Shown piece by piece: positions 20,663 to 32,042 of a DNA stretch of 64,000 nt; the stretch's first letter is position 1, and every line of letters begins with the position of its first letter. This DNA comes from Aralia elata (taxonomy: Eukaryota; Streptophyta; Magnoliopsida; Apiales; Araliaceae), in assembly GCA_034770075.1 (NCBI GenBank), contig JAVJAP010000215.1, forward strand, positions 558,001 to 622,000. The letters are read 5' to 3'. Made by a program: the position numbers and the translations under genes. The notes under the pieces are model-generated. The model made no database searches. It worked only from the letters and a program-made list of their open reading frames with translations, and was not told where the DNA came from.

Positions 20663-23600
20663 TGTAATGCCCGTGAATTTTGAACGTCCTTATTAATTAA
20701 ATCTAATTTAATTTAATAAGTTAACGTTGTGTTCTATTTAAACCAACTTGGGTTAATTGGTGGGAGATGTATAAGATGTGTCTATACTTGTGTTGGCAGG
20801 TATGATATAACTATGGTTAAGAAATAACCATATGTGAGTCAAGTGTAGGAATTGGTGTGTAATGGCTTAAAATGGCCAAGAGTGGTTAATAACCAAGGTA
20901 ATTATGAAGGGGCAATAACCATTGTATATCCAAGTGGTTAATAACCAATGTAATTATGGCGGGATAATAACCATTGTGTTTAAACAATGTAATTATGGCA
21001 AGATAATAACCAATGTCTAATAACCAATGAAGAATGGTTAATAAATAATGGATAATTAAGATTTTGCGAAAAGACTATTTTAACCTTAAAAGAAGTTGGG
21101 TAATGATTAAAATACCCTTGAGGAAGTTGCTAGGAAGCTTCCTATTATTGATGAATTGATCAAATTGCCCTTGCCTAGTCATGATTAATGACTATTTTGC
21201 CCATGGTCTCTACTTTCCTATAAATAGGACCCCTCACCAATGATAGTAGGGGTTGGTTCATTTATTATTCACCAAGTATAGAGAGTTTGTGAGCTTGAGA
21301 GAGAGCTAAGGAAGAAACCCATTTTCGGGTGGAGCTTAAACACTTGTGAGAAATATTTGAGAGGAAAAGCAAGGAGGGGGTGCCGACCAAAGGAGAAGGA
21401 AAAGAAGAGAAGTCTAGCTTTGTTATACCATCCTCATTCACAACATATTTTGGAAAGAGGAGGAGAATAGCCATTAAATCTAATTATGGATCTCATTTCT
21501 TTCAAACCCTAGTTCTTGTTGTTATTATTATAGTATGATTATTACACATTTATTTTGTTAGAAACTTTTATGTGTTGGTTGGTGTTGGTGGTAGAGAGGG
21601 AGTATTCATGGATCTAGGTTTGTATTTTGCTAGATCTATGTTATTGCAAAACATGCTTAATAAATATGGTTTTAAAGCTATAAAGGAAGAGATCTTGATC
21701 TTGTATGCTTTATTGATACTATATATAAGTTTAGAATTTTTGAAACATGTTTTGATGGGTTTTGTATGCTAAAACATGGGAGTAATATTATTTATTGGAG
21801 TACAAAATTTATTGAGGAAAAATGTTGATTTAAGTCATAAATATTTTGTTGTAATATTAGAAATATTTTTGTAGTCATGGGTAATTTTTGGGAATTTATT
21901 TGGAGTATAAAACTTGTTTAATGGTGATTAGAATCTGTTTGGTGTGAAAAGAAAAAGAAAAGGAAAGAAACACCGATTCCCTGTGTGCTGCTGGTTGGGG
22001 TTGAGGCAGGCCGCGCATGGCGCGCGCCTGGATGAACAAGGGGTTGGCCGCGCATGGCGCGCCAGTCTGCCAAGCCTTAGGCGCCAAACGACGTCGTTTT
22101 GTCTGGGCGGGGGAAAGACATGTGCGCAATGCGCGGAAGGCACCAGGCGGGAATTTACAGTTTTGCCCCTCCGTCCAGATTTCAACTTATTTACCAGAAT
22201 GCCATCCAGATTTAATTTTAATTAATTTAAATACTTTAAACAATATTAATTAATTTTGTAAAATTAGTAAATGTACAAAATTAAGTTTGCGCATTAAATA
22301 TTATATTTTCTAAAAATATTATTTATTAATTATTATTTAATTATTATTAAATAATGATTAAGGATAATTAAGAATTGTAAATTAATTATTTATTATTTGA
22401 TTAACCTTAAATAATAAATAAACCTAATTAGTTATTATTTAGTATTAAATAATAACTAAAGATAATTCCTATTTACTAATTAATTATTTATTATTTGATT
22501 AACTTTAAATAATAAATAAACCTAATTAGTTATTATTTATTATTAAATAATAACTAAAGATAATTAGTACTCACTTATTAATTATTTATTATCTGATTAA
22601 CATTAAATAATAAATAAACCTAATTAGTTATTATTTATTATTAAATAATAACTAAAGATAATTATTACGCACTAATTAATTCTTTATTAATTTGATTAAC
22701 TTTAAATAATAAATAAACTTAATTAATTATTATTTAATCTTAAATAATAATTAAAGACAATTAAAATTTATAATTCGATTATTATTTAATTAACAATTAA
22801 ATAATAAGTGAATATAATTAGTTATTAATTACTATTAATAATAAATAAAGATAATTAATTAATTACTATTTAATAGTAATTAAATGAAGATAGAGTCAAT
22901 AAAATAGAGAGAGTTTAATAACCCACTAATTAAACAATCATAATAAATTGTTTAAGGGTTTAATAAATGAATATTACTTAAGAAAGAGTATTGTTAATTA
23001 ATTGAACAATTATTATTAATTGTTTAAGGGTTTAATAAGTGTTTATCACTTAAGGGAAACATTGTTAATTAATTAAACCATCAACCTAAAGATCAATTAA
23101 GTGTCTTATAGGATTTATGATAGTTTATTAACTTATGTGTGCTATGTGATTTGCTTAATTGTTAAATAAATAGCATAAGTAAGCGTATCGATATACAACT
23201 ACGCAGTACTAATTGATAGATCGACATTATCAATGTTAGGTTCTTCAAGGCCAATTAGTTAAAGCTAGAATTATTGGTAGCTGAGCAGACAGGCAAGTTC
23301 CCTAACTCAAACTCGAGTTATTATTTTCGAAGCATGTTAGTGAATAATTATTGTTGATTATTCACATCTATACGGATTATTGAGATTCGCACCTTGTGCA
23401 ATTGAATTCCTATTCTATTATTATTGAACTGTGAATTAGATTAAAGTTCTTTCAAGCTTGAACTGGTTATGAGATAGATCTATGCTATTTGTATCAGCTA
23501 GATCAATCATGTCTAAATTTGTTGAATCAAAGGTATTTTAAAAGCTGTTCTTATTAAATTGTTATGGTAAGAACTCTTGGCTGAGAAAAAGATAAATTTG

Positions 23601-24236
23601 ATTAAGGCATGATATCAATGCTGGTTTATTAAGTGTTTATGCATAAATCACGGGGTATGAAAGGCTGATCCCCTTGATTACCAAAACTTTTTAAGAGGTC
23701 CAGTTTAAATGCTGAGAACCTTGACAAATGTCTATGGTTATTTTCAACCACTCAGTAATTGTCACTCAATTATTCGAATATTCAATTGTTGACTATTAAT
23801 TCATGTTTTTTCACAATTTTATACTGTCGTTGAACATTGAAAGCGAAACTTCCTTCTATTCATGATATATCTCCCTTGTGTATAAACTTGCTAAGCAAAC
23901 TAGTTGCTTACCTTTGCTATATCATGATTTTTATTTCAGCTAAGGCAGAAACGTCAAAAGGGGACAAAGGAAAAGGGAAGGTGCAAGAATAGTTGCCTGA
24001 TAGGGCTTATGTATTAGTTATCTAGAAATGTTATTTGGCTATGTGAACTCTTATTGTATTGAGGGTATATTTTAAGTTAAGGTTAAAGAACCTTGGGACC
24101 ATGATTGTAATACTTTATTACTATTTCGATAAACAATGTATGTTTATTATTCCGCATTAGTTAGAAAGTATATTTGTTGTTGAGTATCGTGAACACCGAA
24201 TTCGAGGTTAGGAGACCCGGATTTGGGGGTGTCACA
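20663..24236 (+). repeat. 3' LTR of element B
   Basis: Complete 3574-bp LTR (TGTAATGCCC...GGTGTCACA). It includes a TATA box at 21218-21228, a GC-rich block (about 21990-22160) and an AT-rich tandem repeat (about 22380-22870). GCTATATCATGATTTTTATTTCAG near the right end has a splice-acceptor-like context, as in D and G. Confidence 0.92.
22380..22870. repeat. AT-rich tandem repeat in B 3' LTR (about 110 bp period)
   Basis: Four to five diverged units built on ACCTAATTAGTTATTATTTA and TTAAATAATAACTAAAGATA. Each unit is itself rich in inverted repeats (AATAATTAATTATT type). Confidence 0.75.
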
Positions 24237-24492
24237 GAGACTTCGTACTATAACGTGCCCACATGAATTTTTATTTTTATTTTTTTTCAAAAATCCTTTC
24301 ATTAGCGAGTTATTTTAACCCATTTTCTATTTACTAATAGTCTTCATTGTCTATCCTTTACACATACCAATACATATAACAAACATTTTTTATTATCTGG
24401 TTATACAAAACCTTAAATTATTATCTTATTCTTCATATTCCTTTATGCCATATAGTATCATAACATTATGAAACAAAATTCAAAACTTAGAC

Positions 24493-24623
24493 CAATTCAG
24501 CTTGCCAGATTACCCAATCCAGCTTGCTGGATTGTCCATTTCAGCTTGCTAGATTCATGAATTCAGCTTGCTGAATTATCCAATTCAGCTTGCTGAATTC
24601 CCAAATACAGCTTGCCGAATTAC
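24493..24623. repeat. Palindromic minisatellite in C internal region
   Basis: Six units such as AATTCAGCTTGCTGAATT and AATCCAGCTTGCTGGATT, spaced about 20-22 bp. The CCAG...CTGG palindrome is the same type as in the C LTRs, but the loop is CTTG instead of CAAA. Confidence 0.85.
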
Positions 24624-24831
24624 AAGTTTATCAATTTAAATAACATACTATCTTAATCAAACATATAACCATACCATTTCATTCATATTCATATTCGTTC
24701 CAACAGTACAACATACTTTTCATTACACAACCCCTGCTGTTACAACCACTTACTATCCCTTAATGACAATAAAAGTCGGGAGTAGTATATTACACATACA
24801 TCATATCATACATAATCCTAAAACACTTATT

Positions 24832-25458
24832 CTATTTATTCCCTACACCGTTCTTAGATCTTGGGCAAACGTTTGCCTGGTGACCTACTATTCCACATAC
24901 AAAACATACGCATTGCTTCGGTTCGGGACAATGAGAAGAAACATGTCCTTCACGCCCACAATTATAACACACACTTTGTCCTTTCCTGCATACGCCTTCA
25001 TGTTTCCTGTTGCAATTTGCACACCTTAATACTTTCTTAAAGTTTCCTTGGTCAGAATTTCCGATGTCACAGTCATTTATCTTTCTTTTTCCTTTCTTGC
25101 TTGGAGTTGCAGACGATTTGCTGCATTTAGCTCCCATTACATCAATTTGGCTTTTTAGCTTATCTTGTTCTTCCATTATTTCCATTAACGCTTTTTGCAT
25201 TTGACCATTTAACACCCTTTCCATTTTTAATAACTTTTCCAGACATAATATCTTATTCTTTAGATTCTGCACTTCTGTTGATGCCTGGTCAGCTCTAACT
25301 TCAGTGTCTGAATCACTATCTGTCAACACCACCGTTTCTAGTTCTGGTTCTATGTTTTCCAAAATGATTACCTCATCTAGGTTGCTTTCAAGGTGAGCCT
25401 CCATTTCAGCTATTGGCTTAGATATCGGCTCAGGCGGAGTGATTTGCTCCTCATTCAC
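24832..25458 (-). CDS. Gag-like zinc-knuckle protein of element C, without capsid domain
   Basis: Intact 208-codon ORF beginning about 240 bp after the PBS, where gag normally starts. Residues 1-60 are acidic (LESNLDEVIILENIEPELET, TDSDSDTEV). Residues about 62-105 look like a coiled coil (NLKNKILCLEKLLKMERVLN, QKALMEIMEEQDKLKSQ). A basic stretch (SKKGKRK) follows. The C-terminus holds two CCHC zinc knuckles, CYNCGREGHVSSHC and CFVCGIVGHQANVC, preceded by a CANCNRKHEGVC finger-like motif. That finger-knuckle-knuckle order is typical of plant Ty3/gypsy nucleocapsid. The retrotransposon gag (capsid) domain is missing. The protein may bind RNA and supply packaging in trans, or be a deletion derivative; the open frame argues it was kept until recently. 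Confidence 0.7.
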   Translation of the reverse strand: MNEEQITPPEPISKPIAEMEAHLESNLDEVIILENIEPELETVVLTDSDSDTEVRADQASTEVQNLKNKILCLEKLLKMERVLNGQMQKALMEIMEEQDKLKSQIDVMGAKCSKSSATPSKKGKRKINDCDIGNSDQGNFKKVLRCANCNRKHEGVCRKGQSVCYNCGREGHVSSHCPEPKQCVCFVCGIVGHQANVCPRSKNGVGNK

Positions 25459-25698
25459 GACATGAGAGTCTCATAATCCTTTCTTACTTGACATCTATAC
25501 ACAAATTATTTTGATTAATACATAACATATACACATAACAAACAATAGTTTATATAAGTTAGTTTTTATTTCGTTTTATGATGAATTCCCTTAATTCATC
25601 TCCTTTAAACTCTATTTGAGTTATTCGTTTTTCAATGCTTCTATCTAGCTTAAGGTTATAGCCTAAGGTAATCCCCCACCTAAGGTTTCTAACCTATA

Positions 25699-25710
25699 GC
25701 TCTGATACCA
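25699..25710 (-). promoter_or_regulatory. Primer binding site of element C (tRNA-iMet)
   Basis: TGGTATCAGAGC on the minus strand, three bases after the end of the 5' LTR. This is the usual initiator-Met tRNA PBS of plant Ty3/gypsy chromoviruses. Confidence 0.9.
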
Positions 25711-27757
25711 ACCTGTGGCGCCCCCAAATCCGGGTACTTGAAACCCGTACTTGGTGCATCACGATACCATTTCTTTGAGCTGTTTAATAAATTACAAACT
25801 TAATATTTATATCAGAGTTGTCTATTCCCCAGGTATGGCAACCTTTAATTACATTCTTTACATGTTACATAATATATATGATCACAATACAAAAGACTAA
25901 TTATTACAAATAACACCATACTACTTATTCCTTCAACTTTCCCTTTCCCCTTGTCCTTGCTAGAGCCTTCTAGTCGATTACACTTAGCTGAAAACATTTA
26001 AGTCAAAGCAAGAATGAGCATTCAATTGCTCAACAAGTAATAATAATTAATAATAATGCGTTGAAAGAAGTAAATGTTTTCTTTGAGGACTACTTCTACC
26101 ACGAATCAATAGTGGTGAAGTCATTTAAAACTATTCTTAACAACGAATCAAATCATTTTAAGATTTTTGAAACAACTGAGCGACTTTTGAATACTGAGTG
26201 GTCAAAAGACCATGAACTATTATTTTTTATTTTTGAAAAGGTTTGAACAGAAATTCATCTGTAAACCGTCTGGTCTTACGGACACAGAGGATGATCAGTC
26301 CCGTTGTGCCCTGTATTGATCAACACTATATAATACATCACCGCCATTGGCGCATAAAATTTTCATCATCGCTTTTAGCGCATAAAATTTCCCATTTAGG
26401 GTTGTTCATACTCAGTCTGGAGTCCTAACTAAAACAATTAAGTTGGACGACTTTATCATAACCAATAACATTCGACAAATACTTTTCAAATCGTGTCTAG
26501 CTGGGACAAATAGCTTAGACAATCTTTAAACTAGGTATACATACTGAAATTTAATAGTATGTATCGGAACTTATCAACGAATTTCGAATTCAAGGGTAAT
26601 TGATAATGTACAATAGTTTATATAAGTGGGGACACTTGCATAACCAAACTTAGACTACAAATTTTCAATATGAGTTATAGCAATTCAGTAATAAGATACT
26701 TTTAACAATGAACAAATCGAAGTAAATTCGAATTTATAATAATTATAACAATTTATACAAGTGAGGACTCTTGCACAAAAAAACAAAATAATTTTGATTA
26801 TAAATACATCACATGAGACAATATCGAGATATTTGAAATCAATAGATAGGTTGAATGAAGTTTAAGAATACTTGCATAATATATGGATCCATTGCATAAA
26901 GTAAATGCAAGGGGTTACGATAATTGCATGAACGAATAATAAAGATCATTATGGATATGAATAATTAACAATAATTATTCATGAGCATGCTTTGAAATTG
27001 ATAACTCATGTTGAGTTAGGAACTAGCAATAAATGTAAGGAGTTTAACAATAATCAGGAATTTGCACAATATATACCTGTTTGCACGAAATAAAATAGTG
27101 CACAAGGTTTAGATACTTGTACAACAAAAGATTGAGTTAAGGAACTTGCACAATGTAAGAAGTTGTGTAAGTTAGAAACTTGCTTAGCAGAATAACAGTA
27201 AGAGTTGAATACTGGTATAACATGAACCATGTATAACATATACCGGTTTGCACAAAATAAAAGTAGTGCATAAGGTTTAGATACTTGCCTTGGATGTTGA
27301 CTACTGCTACGCAATTTAATATGACTTCTTTTGAAAGACCTATCATTTATAAGATCGATCTCTCAATTAGCCAATCATATTATACCTTATAATATCACTT
27401 CTTTACAAGTAAATTATCTAACATTCAACCACATAATCAAATATTAGATAACACATTAACACCATACGCATTCAATTCTAAAGTTAGCAATCATCGAGTC
27501 TTTAACAGTGTTCAATATAGTATGCTGAGTGGTTTCCCACAAACAACCAACAAACTAGTTTCCGACTCGTCTACACTGTTTTCACAGTGAGTTAGATCGG
27601 TTGCTAGTTCGTATATACCTCCGCTCCCTGAAGGAATTGTTTAGCCCAGATACTATACATCGACTATTAAAGAGTACGACTGTACCACTACTTTATGAAT
27701 TAACACTAAGTCTTTTCATTATATAAGTCTTTCTTTATGATTCTGTAGGTTAAGTAC

Positions 27758-28160
27758 CCAATCCAGCAAACTGGATTCCAAATTCAGCAAACTAGATGGC
27801 AATCCAGTAAACTGGATTCCAATCTAGCAAACTGGATTCCAACCTGGATTACAATCCAGTAACCTGGATTCAAATTATTCAATTCAGCCAACTATTTTTG
27901 CAATCCAGCAACCTGGATTCAAACTATCTTATAATCCAGCAACCTGGATTCACTAACTTTCAATACAACAAACTAGATTCACTAATTCAGCAAACTATTT
28001 TCCAATCCAGTATCCTGGATTCAAACTATCTTATAATTCAGTAAGCTAGATTCACTAATTCAGCAAACTATATTCATTAATTCAGTAAACTGTTTTCATC
28101 AATTCAGCAAACTATATTTATTAATTCAGCAAACTGTTTTCATCAATTCAGCAAACCGTA
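27758..28160. repeat. Palindromic minisatellite in C 5' LTR
   Basis: Counterpart of 16123-16520. The first unit, AATCCAGCAAACTGGATT, is a perfect 7-bp stem with a 4-base loop. About fifteen degenerate units follow. Confidence 0.85.
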
Positions 28161-29023
28161 TTGGAAGCTGCATTCTTAAAATGACTTATCCTCTTTAAAA
28201 ATCGATTTTTATTTTCTTCAAATCTTGCCACACATATGTACATACATTCCATACACAAAAATACTTTCCTTATGAAAGTTTTCAATTTCCTTTAACATTT
28301 TTCAAACGTCCGTTTTAACTTTCAAAACCAAGAAAAATGATCACTATCTTGCACAACTCGAATGACCCCAAATTTTTGATAGAATCTTATACATATTAAC
28401 ACGAGGTTCCAGTTAAAACTTCGTGGCCATCAGAGTTATAGAACTCCAATTTTAGCCATTTTCGTTGAAAAACTCTACGTTTTTATTTTAGCCGTAGATT
28501 CTTCGTTACAAGTCGGAATGCGGCGATTTTTGGCCAGGAGCTACATAACTTCCTATATTTTCAGTGATAAAAAGCCTTGAATTTATTGAACTTGTTAAGT
28601 GGTCAAAACAGTGCACACAAAGTAGAGGTCAGCGGGTTTGGTCCGTTTTCTCGATTTGAGGTCCTTCACCATAAAATCCATAACTTTCATTCTATAAGGC
28701 CAAACATTCTCAAATTTTTACACAACTCATATAACTTATCATATTATCACTCCAAATTTGTCCGGAATTTTTAGAGCATAAAAATTGGACGAAAATACCC
28801 CTGGATGGGACTGCCCTGTAGCAGCCCCTTTCATCTTTTGAACCACCTGGACTGTTTTTACCAAAACAGTCCCCACGAATTTTGTACATCTTATTTTTGA
28901 CTTCTACCACTTGGATTTTATAGTAACTTATATATCTAACACCACTCTTTGACGGATCGTAAAAAGAGTTTACGGATCTCAAGTTATCAACTTAGAAAGT
29001 GATGAAAAGTTAGGGTTTTTTAA

Positions 29024-29036
29024 CCCTTTATAAAAC
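29024..29036 (-). promoter_or_regulatory. Possible TATA box of C 5' LTR
   Basis: GTTTTATAAAGGG on the minus strand, followed downstream by GA-rich leader-like sequence (29340-29225). It lies in the block missing from the 3' LTR. Confidence 0.35.
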
Positions 29037-30674
29037 AAACAAGTTTTCTTTTCTTTTCTTTTGAACAAATCAACACCCAACATGCAAGATCTACACATAA
29101 TACACTTATTCACATATAGATTAAGGGTTTTAGACCACAAGTTCATAAATTTCTACCATCAAAAATTAAATCAAAACAAAAAGAATAGTTAGGGTTTTTA
29201 TACCTTTTAGGGTTTTCTTCCTCTTGATTTTCTCTTCTTCTTTTTCTCCTTCCATGGCTACCTCTTTCTCTCTTCTCTCCCTTCCTAGGGCTGCCGTCCC
29301 TCTCCTCTCCCTTATCTCTCTCTTTCTAAATTTTGCTAACTTGGAAAGTGAGAGAAAATAAAAGATAAGAATAAGGTAAAGTGTTTTAATTATTGTTAGC
29401 CAAAATGTATACATACAATACATATATCTACACAAAATCTCCCAACAAATCTTTCATCTTCTCTCTCTTATTCTATCTTATCTTATCTTATCTCTTTATC
29501 TACTTGCAAAATCTTGGAGACCGGCCCAATGAAATGGTGACACATGGCTAGAGTTGGTCATTCACTAAAGTGAGGTAATCATTACATACACTACCTTTTT
29601 TTTTCCTCCTATTGCCGGCAGCCTCCTTGCATTATTGTCCCATTTTCTTTGTCTCCTTTTATTTCTTTAATATATTAATCAAGTTGGTAAAAACCTTTCC
29701 AAAGTGGGCTAACATTTGAGCTTTAATAAAATTCCTTTTTGGGCTCATTTTAACTAGTTTATGCCACTAGTTTTCTAAATATTTTTAATCCATGCTTGGT
29801 TACTAATAAAATAAGTGTTGGGCTAATTTAATTAGTCTACACATTAATTATCCAAGTCCATGTTTAATTAAATGAGTGGGCTTGGTTAGTAAACTAATTA
29901 GCCTAGTCCACTAGAATTCCTTACTAATTGGACATTTAAAATTAATTATACATATATCACATAGTTCTCATTAATTAATACCCATATTAATTAATGTACA
30001 AAATTTATTCACTTACTATATTCACTTTAATTGAATATTTAATTAACTAACTATCTTATTAATTGTTTAATATTAATATTCTTAGGTTAGTCCACAAATT
30101 TAAATACTATTAGTGGGACATGCTTTGAGTAACAATTAGTCACATGTATTATTCACATAAGTCATAACATAATTTATTTCATCATTGATAAATAATTATC
30201 ATACACATTGAATCACATATTGTACATACACACATTCAAATATAAATCAATACTTATATTTAGTATTCAAAAATTTCTTTAAGAAAATAAATTCTTAATT
30301 ATCCATAATATACATACATTCATTTTAAATACAAATTATAATAATAATTGTATTATATCATTAAAAGTTATAATCATAGAGCAAATTAGGTTTTTGATAA
30401 TTCCTTTATCTTTGGCCTTCATTTACCATACTTAGTCAATTTAAAATTAAATCGACTAATCTTGCGAATTCATATCATAAAGTAATCATAGTAATAATAA
30501 TAATATTAATAATCATTTCTTAAAATATACCTTTATTATTTAAATAATATAGTAAATCATATTTTTGTAAATAATCATATATCTTCATATAAAAAATTAA
30601 CCTATTAACAAAATATAATTTATAATTATCAACTATTTCTTTAATAAGAAATTTACTTGAAACCATAATATAAA

Positions 30675-30714
<40 letters not shown>

Positions 30715-30846
30715 TCACATTCATTTCCTTGCACACATTCTCATACTTGCTTTAATATATAATAAAAATAATTTTATTATATATAAAAAAAAAATTCATA
30801 CGCAAAATTTCTTATTTTAATATATCAAAAATCTTGGGTTATTACA

Positions 30847-32042
30847 ATATATCGACATAAATTGTAGGATAATATGCATACTCCTAGGATACTGGTTAGG
30901 CTGATCCCCTACCAGATATCCGAAATCAAGCGGTTCTAAGTCATTGAAGGCTGATAGAACTAATTGAAATATATAGTTCATGTACAGAACCCTCAATTAT
31001 ACATCATTGATATCTTTCAAATCAAACTCATTGTAGCTCATTCTTCCATATATCTTCTTTTGCAGTTTTAAATGATAATCCCGGCACTCCTGGGACAGAC
31101 AAAGGAAAAGGACATGTTAATTAGTTTTAATTACTGTTTTGAATAATTCAACTCTTTTATAAGGCTTTGTTGTAATAACTTAGTACTGAGAACGATGTAA
31201 CCGAACTTAACGATATGAACTATATTATCATCCTTAATTATATTTAATGCGTTATACGCTGATCTTTAAATTGTTTAGAATAGTTGTACTAAGTTAATAC
31301 AATATCTATATGAACTATACATCTGAATGAGGGTATTTGAATGATATTGAGAGTTCTATAAGCTCTGGGATTACACTTAATGAGCGCCGATAAGGTGCCA
31401 TCTTTGCCGGAATGCGCCCCTCAGTTCTAGGGACAATCTTATCATTAATACTGTGAATGTCAGATAGATAGGAACTATTGATATGAAAGAGATATACATC
31501 AGATATAAATCTATATATCCAAGTGAGGGTATCCAAACACAGTTAACGTTCTGACGAGAACTATTATCTGTTATAGGATACTGTGAACCTTGGATAGATA
31601 AAAGTTATATATTATGGAATATCTAATAGGTGGTTAACTAGTTAAGCTTGAACGCCAAATTTGTTACAGAGGTATAAAGATTTAAGTTGAAGATGTACAA
31701 GTCATTTAAATTATGCTAGATTAACATTATTGGCAATGTCTAGAAAGTTCTGACGAGGAAAGGGGTTAGGTTATTTAATTGCGCGCCGTTTTAACGGAAA
31801 GCCCCCTCTTTCCTGGGAACTGTCTGGTTGCTAATACTGCAAGTCTCGGATAGGGAAATAGAGATTTGTTTTTAAGTCTTTTAGGACTTATTTGTAATAA
31901 GAACAAGTAACCTGGGAATATTGTAACAATGAATAAATGATATTTTATAATATTATCACTTTTCCGCACTTTACTCTAATTATTAGAAGTGAAGATTTCT
32001 ATAACATTATGTAAAGGTTGCATATAATCTCTTTTGAAAAAA
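30847..32042 (+). repeat. D-family LTR copy D1, right part
   Basis: Continues D1 after element C. It lacks about 45 bp present in other copies near 31040. It ends with GGTTGCATATAATCTC and TTTTGAAAAAA joined directly to the TGTAATATCC start of D2, without the canonical LTR end or PBS. Confidence 0.88.

Larger units (their letters stand above)
18579..24236 (+). mobile_element. Ty3/gypsy (Tekay/Del-like) element B, internally deleted
   Basis: It starts TGTAATGCCCGTGAA and ends GGGGGTGTCACA. Perfect GAGAC duplications lie at 18574-18578 and 24237-24241. Order: truncated 5' LTR (18579-19614), integrase plus chromodomain (19615-20614), PPT (20651-20662), 3' LTR (20663-24236). One deletion removed the remainder of the 5' LTR, PBS, gag, protease, reverse transcriptase and RNase H. 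The shared 1.03 kb of the two LTRs shows about eight differences by eye, so the insertion is fairly young. It sits inside element C in opposite orientation. Confidence 0.92.
14078..30846 (-). mobile_element. Non-autonomous Ty3/gypsy element C, containing element B
   Basis: The left end is TGTGGCGCCCCCAAATCC and the right end CTTGGGTTATTACA. Perfect ATATA duplications lie at 14073-14077 and 30847-30851, inside D1. The order on the minus strand is 5' LTR (25714-30846), PBS (25699-25710), gag-like ORF (24832-25458), gag/protease remnant (18259-18478), PPT (17994-18012) and 3' LTR (14078-17993). Element B (18579-24236) lies within the internal region. Without B the internal region is only about 2.1 kb with no reverse transcriptase or integrase, so C would need enzymes from another element. 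The two LTRs differ at roughly 1-2 percent of sites by eye, apart from a 1.2-kb length difference. Confidence 0.9.
25714..30846 (-). repeat. 5' LTR of element C
   Basis: Complete 5133-bp LTR (minus strand TGTAATAACCC...GGGGGCGCCACA). It includes a block of about 1.2 kb (28257-29466) absent from the 3' LTR; that block contains a TATA-like GTTTTATAAAGGG on the minus strand at 29024-29036. A palindromic minisatellite lies at 27758-28160 and a TA microsatellite at about 30678-30709. Confidence 0.9.

Noticed and set aside
21896..22253. Several overlapping 77-93 codon frames on both strands in the GC-rich block of the B 3' LTR
   Set aside because: GC-rich sequence lacks stop codons by composition. 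All frames are open at once and none shows a domain.
15418..27346. Overlapping minus-strand frames of 69 and 86 codons in both C LTRs
   Set aside because: They are identical in the two LTRs because the LTRs are copies. They overlap each other in different frames and contain no domain.
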